Shown here piece after piece: positions 43,851 to 55,161 of a DNA stretch of 64,000 bases (position 1 is the stretch's first letter; each line of letters begins with the position of its first letter). The notes under the pieces are model-generated. The model worked only from the letters and a program-made list of their open reading frames with translations, searched no databases and had not been told where the DNA came from. Source of the DNA: Nemertoderma westbladi (lineage: Eukaryota > Xenacoelomorpha > Nemertodermatida > Nemertodermatidae); NCBI GenBank assembly GCA_032718475.1, contig JAUCBJ010007300.1:1-64000 (forward strand). Direction: 5' to 3'. Made by a program: the position numbers and the translations under genes.

Positions 43851-44706
43851 GCGACAAGTTTTAATTATTAACCATATTTCGTAAGATATATTTTAAAACA
43901 TTTATTTATTAATAATGCAATAACTGAATAACCAGATAACGGAACGACAAACCGAATTGAAACTTTTAATTACTAATAATAATTGTGGTGAGAGGTGATG
44001 GAAATCAAGGATATATGTTGTTATGTTATGGAGCACGCGTTGGTAGGCACAGACAGGCAATGAATTGATGTCTGTTGAGATGTATTGAAGGAGCACTATT
44101 CCTTCATTAGTAATAATATTAATGTCATTGAATAACTGATACCTAAACACACACACACCCCCCCGTCAGCCAGTTCTATGGAGAGTGAGTGAATTGATAG
44201 GGAATTAATGCTATCCTACCACCCCCAACCAGCAGCAGTCTGCCTCTAACAGGCCAGGACATTCTCAGCGTTGCTAAGACACGGGAAGGAATTACTCCGT
44301 ATTGACTACGGCCATAGTATAATTATATCAGTTCGCTGATGGCTCGCCATACGTGTCTCGCCCCACAACAAAAATAACATAAAAAAATAATTATCATACC
44401 AGGGAAATTCCCAGCGCTGCGTAATATTTATATTTAATTATTGATATCTACTCAATAGGTAACAAATTATAAATATATAGAAATTGAAAATAATGAAAGA
44501 TCTTAATGATCAACCAATTTAAATGAAATTAAAATATTGAATGGTAATATTAATAAATAATTTAGTTAAATTACAAACATTTATTAAGCACACAAATAAT
44601 TATCATAAATTCTAAACGAAATCAAAAAATGTCAATTATTCAAAATTCACCAATTTAAAAATATCTAATTAGTGTAAATACGTAATGAATAGCTACTGTA
44701 GAAAAA

Positions 44707-44907
44707 CTAATTATACCTCGCCAGCACAAACCGGGTATATAGAAACCGCCCAACCAATAGAGCGACAGCCAGAACCAATCCACCAACCACAGGTGCGTAA
44801 TACAGACCCGCATAGGAGCTGGGTTGGTCCTTGTTGTCGTTACGGGGAGGCGGGGGTTTAGTGGTGGGGATATTAACGATCTGTTTAGAGATGATACAAG
44901 CCCCACC
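44707..44907 (-). CDS. Possible last exon of a single-pass membrane protein
   Basis: On the minus strand a frame of 66 codons ends in TAG at 44707. It has a Pro/Thr/Asn-rich stretch, then a clear transmembrane helix (YYAPVVGGLVLAVALLVG) and a short basic tail (RF..R....R). An acceptor-like GACAG precedes 44907; an in-frame TAG lies four codons upstream, so an acceptor would be required. This is type I membrane-protein C-terminus architecture; the family is unknown. The pyrimidine tract is weak. A plus-strand frame overlaps it (44824-45015), so the call is tentative. Confidence 0.35.
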   Translation of the reverse strand, partial: GGACIISKQIVNIPTTKPPPPRNDNKDQPSSYAGLYYAPVVGGLVLAVALLVGRFLYTRFVLARYN

Positions 44908-47693
44908 CTGTCTATACTAGATGCTCCTCTACCAGTGTTAGGTAACCTAACCCAGGAGGTACACTTGGTTCAGGGTGTAACAAATGGACCCCTACAGTCG
45001 GCAGCAGGGCTGTAGGCCATGGATAGGCGGAAGGTAATCAACCAACGGCTAGACATGCTGACAAGGTCGGCGGAAGGTAATCAACCAACGGCGACCTACC
45101 TCGAAGACGCTTGTAGGAGTTGCGACCACAAGCGGTTTATACCCGCAACTGAAAGATATGAGTATGAGAACCCTCCAGGAGAAATACCGGCTCGGTCGTC
45201 GCCCGGGTCAACAAGGACCGCGTCCCTCTGTGGTACACCAGGCTGGGGTCGATAAATTGGCTACTGGAACAGAAGACAGAGAAGAAAGAAGAACCAACCT
45301 GTTTAAATGTAAAAAGACACTAAAGATTGCTACAATGAACGCACGCACGCTGAAAGCACAGAGCAAACAGGGTGACATGGTCGCTCTGGCAATGGAATAT
45401 AACATCGACATCATTTGCATCCAAGAACATCGGATTTGTCATGAAGACACTGCCATGAAGTACAATGACATTGGAAATGGATGGACGTTAGTAACAAGCT
45501 CAGCAGTAAGAAACTCGGCCAATGCATCAATTGGTGGAGTAGGAATTCTGCTAAGCCCATTTGCACTTAAGACCCTAAACAACATCGAATCTATAAATTC
45601 CAGGGTTATGATCGCAACATTTGATGGGAATCCCAAGACAACAGTTATATGTTGCTACAGTCCAACCAATGCATCAGAGCCAGAACAAGCAGTCAAGTTT
45701 TATGAAGAACTGACTGGACTTATTAAGGACATCCCGAAACACAATGTTAAAGTCATTGCTGGTGACCTGAATGCGCAAATTGGCCCAGAAGACATCAAGG
45801 GTTACACCTATAACACCAGTTCTAACAGAAATGGGTACTTACTTTTAGACCTAATGGAAGAATGTGAATTGATACCAACAAACAACACATTCGAAAAGAG
45901 TAAGGGGAAGCTATGGACCTTTCAATACCCTAATGGAATCAAAGCACAACTGGATTACATCCTTATAAACAAAAAGTGGAGGAATAGCATGATCAACTGC
46001 GAGGCATACAGCTCGTTCAACCTAATTGGTTTGGACCACAGAATTGTGACTGCAGAGATCAGACTCAGTTTGAGGGCCAGCAAACCCAGGAAAAGCAAGC
46101 AAATCAACTATGACTGGGAGAAACTCAGAACTGACAATGCTGTAAAGGATGCTTATACAGTAGAAGTTCAAAACCGCTTTGAAGCACTTCAGTCTATGGA
46201 TGAAGACCAGTCTACCGATTCAATATACCAGAATATAATAACAGCCCACAAGGAATCAGCTAAGAGGCATATCCCCTAGAAACCTAAACGAAAACAGTAT
46301 GTGCCATGGCAAAACTCTGAGGTTACTTGTAAGAGAGAAGATCTTAAGATAGCCTACAAAGTTAAATCCGAACAACCAACAACCGAAAACATTAACAAGG
46401 TTGAGAAAGCTAAGGACGATCTTAAATTGGCCTACAACATTAGCCAGGAAAAGTACATACAGGTTAAAACTGAAGCAATTACAACTGCTCACATACAGCA
46501 ACAATCAAGACTTACCTGGCAAATTGTAAATGAGGTGTCTGGTCGGAAAAGTTGTGCAAAGGGGCGCCTCAAAGCCGATAGTCCTGAAGAACGTGTTGGG
46601 AAGTGGAAAAATCACTTCAGCAACTTGCTTGGGCAGCCACCAAACATCGAGGTCAGCCCTACAAGGAAATTATATGACAAGAAACTACCTATAGAAACAG
46701 GGGACTTCACACCTGCCGAACTCCAAAGAAGCATTAAAAGCATGTCCAATAATAAAGCGAGTGGATTAGATGAAATCCCAGCAGAGGTATGGAAAACCGG
46801 AGTGCTAAATAGACCATTATTGAATGTTTGCAACCGGATGTTAAAAGGGGAAAAGCCACCACCAATTTGGACTAAAGGTCAACTAAAGCCTCTCCCCAAG
46901 AAAGGAGACCTCGGCATACCAACAAACTATCGTGGGATCTGTCTGCTTGTGGTAGCTGCCAAAATATACAATAAAATGATTCTATATAGGATTAGGCGTC
47001 ACATAGAGAAACTACTGCGTAAGAGCCAAAACGGATTTCGACCAAGTAGATCAACAATAGCTCAGATACTTGCACTACGGAGAATGATTGAAGGAATTAA
47101 GTCAAAGAATCTCCCCGCTGTCATGACTTTTGTGGACTTCAAGAAGGCATTCGACTCCATCCATAGAGGTAAAATGCTTGAAATCCTAAGAGCTTATGGA
47201 ATACCAGAAGTAATTGTTGCTGGCATTGGATTGTTATATTGTGACACAGAAGCGCAGGTACTCTCACCAGATGGTGAAACTGAGTTTTTCTCAATCCTGG
47301 CTGGCGTACTGCAAGGTGACACATTAGCACCATTACTATTTGTAATTGTGCTGGATTACGCAATGAGGACGGCCACAAAGGGTGAAGATCTGGGATTCAC
47401 ACTTCAAGAACGCAGAAGTAGTAGATATCCGGCAACTACAGTCACAGACACCGACTTTGCGGATGACATCGCCCTGCTCTCTAATACGCTAGCAGATGCA
47501 CAGCTTCTACTAAATAAAGTGGAAAGGGCTGCTAAGGAGGTTGGATTGCATATAAATGCTACCAAGACCGAATTCATGACCTTTAATGTTGATGGAGACT
47601 TGACAACCATTGATAATAATCAACTAAGGAAGGTCGATGACTTCCAGTACCTTGGATCATGGATAGAGAGTAGCAAAAAGGACATAGAAGTTA

Positions 47694-47701
47694 GGAAAGC
47701 A
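47694..47701. repeat. Target-site duplication of the LINE B insertion
   Basis: GGAAAGCA at 47694-47701 is repeated at 51449-51456, flanking LINE B. The uninterrupted sequence in LINE A copy 1 has GGAAAGCT once at this place. Confidence 0.82.
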
Positions 47702-50700
47702 ACTACTACTACTAGGATCGGCATGCTGCATTGCAGCTGCATTTTTAAGAATGCTGTGCCGGCTTGTCAACAAAATTGCACCGCCACAACTCCCTATCAC
47801 CCATGACATTTGCTAGATCATCCGCATCTTTAAGGCCAGTGTCCTTTAAGATGCGTCTCAAGAAAGTCATGGGCTGTCCACCATGCTTATTCACTCCATG
47901 AGGCTGCCAAAGTACAAGATTATACACTGGCTGCTCCTCACGGCGAAAGCAATGTCCTGCAAAGCGGAGGCGATTTTGTTCTAGTGTCAAGCTTGGGGGA
48001 ACCAATGAGACACCTCCAATGTTATATAGTGTCTGGTTGGAGATGTGTGCATTGTACTTGACACAATGAACCCGGCGTAGCATTCTTGTGAATGTGCCAT
48101 CCAGAGATTTGGTGTCCTCAGCAGTTAGAGCCCAGCATGGACTCCCGTAGAGGAGTACTGGAACTACTGCTGCTCTAAATAATCGGACCTTAAGTTTCCG
48201 ATTAATTCTCGGTGACTTCCAAATCCTGGAAAGCCTATTCAAGGCTGCCCATGCCTTTCCCTTACGTATTCGAAGGTCCTCACCTGACTTCCGGATCCAT
48301 GATCCCAGGTAACAGAAGTCGTCCACATGCTCAATCATACCATCCTTTGAGCTTATGCTCATCCGATCAGAGACTTGCTGAGGACTTTCAAAGTTAACTG
48401 TCAGAATTTTGGTCTTTCTGGAGTTAATAAAAAGACCAACACTAGAAGCAGCATGTTCTAATGAGCTGAGGAGCCGTTGGGCTCCCTCTAATGATTCTGA
48501 GAGTACTCCTAAGTCATCAGCAAAGTCTAGATCAGTTAGGTACTTGGCAGGATTTCCTCGACTTCTGGAGCCAGTAGGTGGAGTTATCATCACCCCATCA
48601 TCATTATAATGATCTAAGGACATGCGTAGAACATAGTCAACCACAATAATGAACAAGAATGGTGCAAGTGTGTCTCCTTGGAGGACGCCCCATAACACTT
48701 CAAATGGTTCTGTGTCACCGTCAACAGTAGACACAAATGTTGTCGAACCATCGTATACTGATCTGATTGCTGCAATAATTTCATCAGGAATCCCATATAA
48801 TGAAAGTATGCTGAACATACGTGAGCGAGAGACTGAATCAAAGGCCTTGAAGAAGTCAACAAAGATAACAGCCAGATGCCTGTCTTTCTTTTTTGATAAC
48901 TCTTCAATTATCCTTCTAAGTGCCAAAATGGGCTCCATGGTCCCACGACCTTTACGGAACCCATTTTGATTTCCACGGAGCAGTCTCTCAATGGGATCCC
49001 TGATGCGATTTAATAGAATCCTATTGGATAGCTTTGCAGCAATCGAGATCAATGAGATTCCCCGAAAAGAACCATAGAGTGTTAGGTTGCCCTTCTTGGG
49101 AACTGGCACCAACTTATTTGTTTTCATTTCTTGTGGGACTCTTGTTGTTCGGTACATGTCTACTATGATGGGATAGATGAGCTTTAAACACTCAGGTATT
49201 TTAAAGACCTCAGGGGGAACACCATCTACTCCACTGGCACGATTGGTCTTAATGCTCTTTGCAGCAGCCTTCACTTCTGCAAAGGAGATATCGCCAATGG
49301 GAATGTCTGGGAGTACAGACTCAGAAACTTTTACTTCTATAAAGTTATCAGGCAATACCCTGTCATTATTGAGGAGCTTTTCAAAGTGGGCTTTCCAACC
49401 ATTGAGGCGATCGGCTGGTGAATCAGCCTTAACCTTGGTGGTTGGTTGGCTTTTCCGCCCAGTAAGCAGATTGATCGATTTCCATGCCTGGGATGATTGC
49501 CTGCTGTCGTCAGCATCATTGATGGCATCAACCTGTTGGTTTATTAGCTCCTGTAGATTAGCAGAGTACTGCCTGTTCAGGGACCTAGATGCAGCCTTAA
49601 CTGCATTCTTGGCCGCTGTAGTCTGTTTGAGTCGGGACTCTTTCTGCGCCTTATGGAGGTCATTTCGGCACTTCTGAATTTTGTTGTCAGTCCAGGGGGC
49701 CCTTTTCCTGTTTCGAGGGTATACAGGAACTGTTTCCGCAGCTGCTAACTTAACTGCTTCTGTAAAGGCAGTATAGCCCTCACAGTGATCTGCCGCCTCA
49801 GAGGCAAGAGCCTCATACCTGTTGCTCAGCTGTAGTGTGAAGCTGGATCTCACACTTGGCTGTTGCAACAGAGAGGACCAGTCATGCCGCGGCAAGGCAG
49901 ATTTCGTTGTTCTGCTAGCACGCAGACTAAGTCTTACCTTGGCCACAATAAGGCGGTGATCACTGGAGAAGAGTCGAAGTGTAAATGCATTACAGTCTTG
50001 TATAGAGCTCCTGTATTTCCTACGAAACAGAATATGGTCTATCTGGGACTTGTGACCACTGGGTCCATAGCTTTCCAGTTCGCTTCTTGAACTGGGTTCC
50101 AGCCGAAAACAATCCATTTCCAGAGATAAAATCCTGAAGATGGACAGAATTTCGGTTAACACTATTGCTATAGACCCAGGGCGATGTAGGTGATTGATGC
50201 AGACTTGCATTAAAGTCTCCCAGGAATGTTAAGAATGCATGCTGATCCACTCCATCAGTAGCTGCTTGTAGATTGTGGTAGAAATTTTCCACCTCCTCTA
50301 CAGGGGCAACACTAGTTGGAGAGTAGCACACAATCAGAACCACCTTAGGAAACTTCTTAGCCAGTCTTCCAGAACATGAGAAGTGGCAACGGATGATGCG
50401 GTTAGAGATTTGGTCTATTTTGTCCAATGCTGCATGTGCAGTTGGATTCATCAATAGACCAATTCCACCATTGCCACTATCATCTGCTGACGCGAGGGCG
50501 AGTCGCCAACCGCCCCCCATGTCCTTAATCAGAACCTCATCAGTCTGTCCAGTCTGCATTCGGTGCTCTTGAACACCCACTGCGCTAAGAGAAAGCTTAT
50601 CTGCCAAGGCAGTCAGCTCACCTTGTCGCATTGGGGACCCGAGTGTTAGGGTGTTTACTGAGGCTAGTCTTGTGACTTGCCTCAGATTCACCAATGGCTT

Positions 50701-51448
50701 TGTTGGTCGGGGTGGAACATGAGAGTAGCCTCCAACTCCAGAATCCCTCTCCCCATCACAATCTGGCCTTCCTGGTGACCCAGGGTTTGGGCCAGAAAGG
50801 TCATCAGGAAAGGGACTCAAAGAATTGTTGACTGCTCTCTCTCCAGTAGGGGGTGAGACAGGCAGCCAGTCAGGAGTTAACTGACGCCTGTGAGGCCGAT
50901 TGTGTCCGGTAATTCCACTGGCCTCTAGTGGCCGGACCTCCGCATTGCTAATGTAATCCATAGTGGGGGTTGGGGGGTGCTTTTTTGCCGAGTCAGCTCT
51001 CGGGGCAAATACCACACCCTGGTTTGCCATTCCACAGGGTGGGTGTCGCAATGGAGTCAGATATGAGGCCCATCACCCATATCTACTCTGGTGCACATGA
51101 CCCACCATTGGCTGTTGCAGCTCATCTGCTGGGTCATGCCCTGTACCCTTGCTGCCAGGTGCAGGTCGCAGTGAAGTGCTCTCAGAGTGGACATGAGAAC
51201 ACTCTACTCCTGACCAGCCATTGGTAGATCACCATCTGCCTGGTCAGGCCATATACCCCTGCAGCCAAGTATATGGGTCCTTAATCCAGGACCAAGGGCG
51301 TCCTTATCCCAGAACGAAGAGGGTCCTAGTTACAGGACCAGATTTGCCCTAGTAAGAGGGTCTATGCAGCTACAGGTGGCACCTCCTTTATGCTGCATGG
51401 AGGTGGCAAGTTTTCTTGATCAATGACCTAGAATACCTGACCTGACCT
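47702..51448 (-). mobile_element. LINE B, nearly full length, inserted in LINE A
   Basis: 3.75-kb minus-strand APE-type LINE with a TAG-repeat tail at its 3' end (47702-47714) and an 8-bp target-site duplication. It encodes endonuclease and RT with one frameshift. It is related to LINE A in domain plan but clearly a different family. Fragments of the same family lie at 40488-41090, 54655-54938 and 61076-63310. Confidence 0.9.
47790..51051 (-). pseudogene. LINE B endonuclease-reverse transcriptase (single frameshift)
   Basis: 50020-51051 encodes a Pro-rich leader and an AP-endonuclease-like domain (VGVQEHRMQT, CYSPTS, FLGDFNASL). Near 50060 the frame shifts, and 47745-50210 continues with the end of the endonuclease (SQIDHILF, SSDHRLIVAKVRLSLR), RT (QNGFRKGRGT, VIFVDFFKAFDS, LQGDTLAPFLF, LDFADDLGVLS) and a C-terminal Cys/His region (RLRFAGHCFRREEQP). 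The single shift is the only lesion I see, so the copy is young or the shift is a sequencing error. The last codons of this frame run into the non-coding 3' end. Confidence 0.87.
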
Positions 51449-51937
51449 GGAAAGCAAAGGCTTGGGTAGCTCTATCAAAAATGGATACCATCTGGAAATC
51501 AGATCTCTCCAGGCACCTGAAGACTAAGTTCTTTCGAGCCACAGTGGAAAGTGTAATTTTATACGGGGGTGAGACCTGGACACTGACTAAATCACTTGAA
51601 CAACGAATTGATGGTTGTTACACAAGACTACTAAGGGCAGCCCTAAACATCAGCTGGAGACAACACATGACAAACGCCGAGCTTTATGGTACAATTCCAC
51701 CTGTATCAACCACCCTCCGTGAACGCAGATTAAGATTCAGTGGGCACTTCTGGCGAAGTAAAGACGAGGTCATACCAGATCTACTTCTCTGGCAACCAAC
51801 TCATGGAAAGCGTAGTCGTGGACGACCGGCCATAACATATATAGATCAACTTGAAAGGGATACTGAACTTGGGTGAAACGAAATTGCGACAACTATGGAG
51901 AATCGGGAAGCCTGGAAGGATCTCATTTAATAACTAA

Positions 51938-54129
51938 TTATACTTTTTGATTAAATGGTTTAAACATATACATATTAAGATCATCACCAACAACTACAAA
52001 CTTCAATGAGTTGAAAGAACAGCTGATAGTATCCGAATAAGGAGCAGCTCTTATAGGAATTCTTTGTAAAAATTCACCTTTAACTGAAAATAACGAAATA
52101 TTTAAATCGCCACGAATAATAATCGTATTACAATCTTTGTTTACAAAGTCCACCCCTCCAACCCTCTCTACAGTTTTTATAATAGCCGTAGGTTGGTAAT
52201 TAAATCCAGTAAGCCAATTAGTTTGATTAATCCAATTACTCACTTCGCTAATCAATTCTAATTCATTTTTATTTAAATTTTCATTATTTATAGGAAACGG
52301 AATTCCGTCTTTAGTATAAACTAATACAACTGAACCCGTTCCTACGGCTATATAGGAACTGTTGGGAGAGAAAGAGAATGAGGATAAACTGAAACTTCCT
52401 AACTCAGTAACTGGGAATCCGTCGTCAGTTACTTTTACTAACCAACTGAGTAACTTATTGTTACTAAACCTAAACACAAAAATAATACTAGAATCTTTTA
52501 AAAGTTCCAACCAACAATCCACTGGGAATTTATAATCAACAACCGAATGTTTCCCAGTTAATATATCAGTAAGAACTAATTTACCGCTCTCATCTAGAGT
52601 TGCTACTATATTGTTACGGTTTAATGCTACTAACTCACTAATCTTAGACCCCGGATTGGGTTGTAATTCACTGAGTATCTCAGCCGACTCTCTATAACTC
52701 CACACACTGAGTTTATCAGCTGCTTTACAAACTAAATAGTTCGATGGAGCAGCAAAAACTAATCCCTCTACACATTCAGTATACGTTGTTGGTAAACTAA
52801 TTAATTTATTATTATAATAAACCCGTACAATTCCATTGCGACACCCGTAAGCGAAAACCGGTTGGTTTTCTATTCCAGTTAACCACCATATCCGACTCTC
52901 TTCGTCTTTATTTAGTTTAATATTCCCTTCCATATCCATTATATGAAGGGAGTACCACGTACACGCTGCTATGGTAACCGGTTCCGTATCTAGAACAGCT
53001 CGAACCTCCGAGTATCCAGATGATTTACCACTGCTGGACGATTCTGTACCAAAGCTGTTGATATGTAGAGTTACTGTATTTCCACTGATGTTACAGTAAC
53101 ACAGATACTGATACAGTCCAGATGGACTAATATCCACAGTATTTGACATTAATTTAACCTGTCCAGTTGAACCAGTTCCCATTCGGTGGGTTGTTTCTCC
53201 AGTTTTACCGTCCAGTAGCTCTGCGAACGATCGCCCCAATGGATATCCGATTATTATAAGAACGCGATCTACCGCTCCGAAGTATTTAATTCCTTGTAGG
53301 CGGAGGTTGTAGTCCACGTGGGTAAATCTCACCGCCCATATCCGCTGCCCATCCAATAAGTTCCGACATTCTACATGGAACCCCTCCGACTCAAAATTAT
53401 CTTTATAACCTAGAATTATTATATCGCCCGCAACCCAGTCGAGACATTCTATACCAGCTGGTCTGAACTCAAAGACTTTACTTGGTTCTTGTAATAAATA
53501 CAAATTCGTAAAATCCCAAAGTTTAACTTCGGGAGTTGGAGTTGGTTGAGTGGGGTAGGTTATTAGATGTTGAGCTGTTGGTGAGAATGAAACTCCTATC
53601 TGGGAAGGGGAGTGGGACTCCCAAGTTATAAGGGAGTCGGGGACCTCCGTATAGATGCAACTGATAGTCCCGTTGTGGGACGAGAAACATAATATATTTG
53701 AAAAAATAGGGTGGAAGTTTATACTGTTTGTGAGTATCGGTGATGTTTTATTGATTAAATATTCCTCCTTTATTACCGAATGGGAATCAAAGTATTCGAA
53801 TATTAATTTTCCATCAGTTGCATCCCTAATGTAAATATATCCATCGAACAATCGGTAACATATTCTTCTTCCATCAGCCGATAATTTTGCATCATATATA
53901 GGATTGATATTATTTTTATCTTCTATAAAAGTCTTTTTCCCGCTGGCAGCATCACAAATCATTAATTTATTATCGACATAAACTAAAATAGTTTTTCCGT
54001 CAGCAGAGAACCGAATTCCGTATGTGAACCGGGTCTCGTAATCCTCCAGCAACTTTATCGATAAGGTTCCTTCTATTTTATCTCCTGTTCTATTTATAGA
54101 GTTGCAGAGATCGAAATAAAGTTCATTTC
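51938..54129 (-). CDS. WD40-type propeller exon, candidate C-terminus of the caspase-NB-ARC gene
   Basis: About 730 codons, open from a good acceptor (TTATTTCCAG, AG at 54130-54131) to TAA at 51938. It has repeated beta-propeller blade signatures, for example YGIRFSADGKTILVYVDNKL, YDAKLSADGRR, IGVSFSPTAQH, VKLWDF and FSFSPNSSYIAVGTG; the blades are degenerate and GH dipeptides are rare. The length would suit two propellers, as in Apaf-1. The exon has no ATG near its start, so it is an internal or terminal exon, not a separate intronless gene. It lies on the same strand, 3.1 kb downstream of the caspase-NB-ARC exon. Its entry phase needs one base from the previous exon, while the visible NB-ARC exon leaves two. 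Alternatives: C-terminal exon of that gene via an unseen exon, or a separate WD-repeat gene. Confidence 0.68.
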
Positions 54130-54132
54130 CTG

Positions 54133-54654
54133 GAAATAATAACGTTAACTAAACTGGGAGAGACATTAAAATACTAATAATATATCCAATATTATATATT
54201 ATCTAACATTCTTATTATTATAGTAAACGTAAAATCACAGCTATATTTACCAGTGATGTGCAGTATATGTAGTCAAAGAGTCAGTTGTATCAAAACTGGA
54301 ACTGCAACTAATCAGGCTACCAATCGGCTACTAACTTGAGCTACCAATCAGAAAACCTACAGTTACTTGCTTAAATGACGACATAACTGCCAATTATTTT
54401 TACCCCTCCCGCCAACTTTAACAATTTATTGCTAACTTGTTTATTATTGACATTGAAGGACTACTCTAATTGATAGGTAAGTACTAAAAGTTAAAACGTA
54501 GAATGAGCTTGAATGTCCTAGAATGAGCTAGAATGACCTATTAAATTGTAGTATGATCTAGAATACAGTATCACGAGCATACAGTATTACCTATTACTAT
54601 TACATATTACCTATATACATATTCCCTTTAATTTTTTGATAACATCTACTACTA
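54133..54654. other. AT-rich intron-like spacer
   Basis: Nothing coding. Several TAGAATGA(G/C)CTA repeats lie around 54505-54560. Confidence 0.4.
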
Positions 54655-54938
54655 CATACATATCTACTATGTCGGAATAAATAAGTTCCAAACACTAAGG
54701 TATCTTAATGACCTCAGGGGGGACACCATCGGACTCCATCTGGTCTTAATGCTTTTTGCAGCAGCTTCACTTCAGCAAAGGAGATATCGCCAATGGGAAT
54801 ATCTGGGATTACAGACTCAGACACTTTTACTTCTATAAAGTTATCGGGCAATACCCTGTCATAATTGAGGAGCCTTTCAAAGTGGGCCTTCCAATCATTG
54901 AGGCGATCGACTGGTGATTCAGCCTTAACATTGGTGGT
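54655..54938 (-). pseudogene. LINE B internal fragment
   Basis: Matches LINE B at about 49155-49440 (same strand sense) with point changes and small deletions; the region is the linker before RT. It fuses at 54939 to unrelated sequence, giving a chance hybrid frame (54714-55142). Confidence 0.8.
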
Positions 54939-55161
54939 AAGGGGTATTGCACCAGTAACAGCACCATAGTTATTCTTCACTTCATAGTGATTTTTTGTTA
55001 TTGTTAGAAAGCTGGCCATGCAAGGATTCCCAATATGTAACACAATCTGAATTTCGTCGTCAAATTCTTGGCAAATAACAAACATATCCGTCCCATTCCA
55101 AACTCTAAATCTCCCATACTTACCACATACAGTACAGTGCAATCACAGACAACTTGCTTAA

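Larger units (their letters stand above)
42308..44350. mobile_element. 2-kb element with perfect 43-bp terminal inverted repeats
   Basis: The sequence 42308-42350 (starting ATGGCGAGCCATCAGCG) is repeated exactly as its reverse complement at 44308-44350. The enclosed 2 kb has no transposase frame. It carries a (GT)n run (about 42363-42407), a copy of the 90-bp direct repeat, a hairpin (43082-43134) and about four roughly 143-bp tandem units (43305-43850). This is best explained as a non-autonomous DNA transposon or foldback; no target-site duplication is clear. Confidence 0.65.
45158..51876 (+). pseudogene. LINE A endonuclease-reverse transcriptase
   Basis: 45158-46279 encodes an apurinic-endonuclease-like domain (TMNARTL, ICIQEHR, CYSPTN, GDLNAQIG, LDHRIVTAEI). 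The frame is stopped by TAG at 46277-46279, where copy 1 has CAG (Gln), and reopens in the same frame. 46301-47701 is RT (QNGFRPSRST, TFVDFKKAFDS, LQGDTLAPLLF, TDFADDIALLS). LINE B then interrupts at Arg-Lys-Ala. 51449-51876 continues with KAWVALSKMD and the C-terminal RLRFSGHFWR ... GRPAITYIDQLERDT segment. Apart from one nonsense change and the nested insertion the copy is nearly intact. Confidence 0.88.
45019..51928 (+). mobile_element. LINE A copy 2, long copy split by LINE B
   Basis: Plus-strand APE-type non-LTR retrotransposon. Endonuclease and RT lie at about 45158-47701 and the 3' part resumes at 51449-51928. The interruption is the LINE B insertion. The 5' boundary is uncertain (about 45019). 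The 3' end stops after ATCTCATTT near 51928, about 35 bases short of the end seen in copy 1, immediately next to the stop of the WD40 exon (51938). Confidence 0.87.

Noticed and set aside
54714-55142. 142-codon minus-strand ORF as a gene
   Set aside because: Its C-terminal half is a LINE B fragment joined by chance to unrelated sequence.
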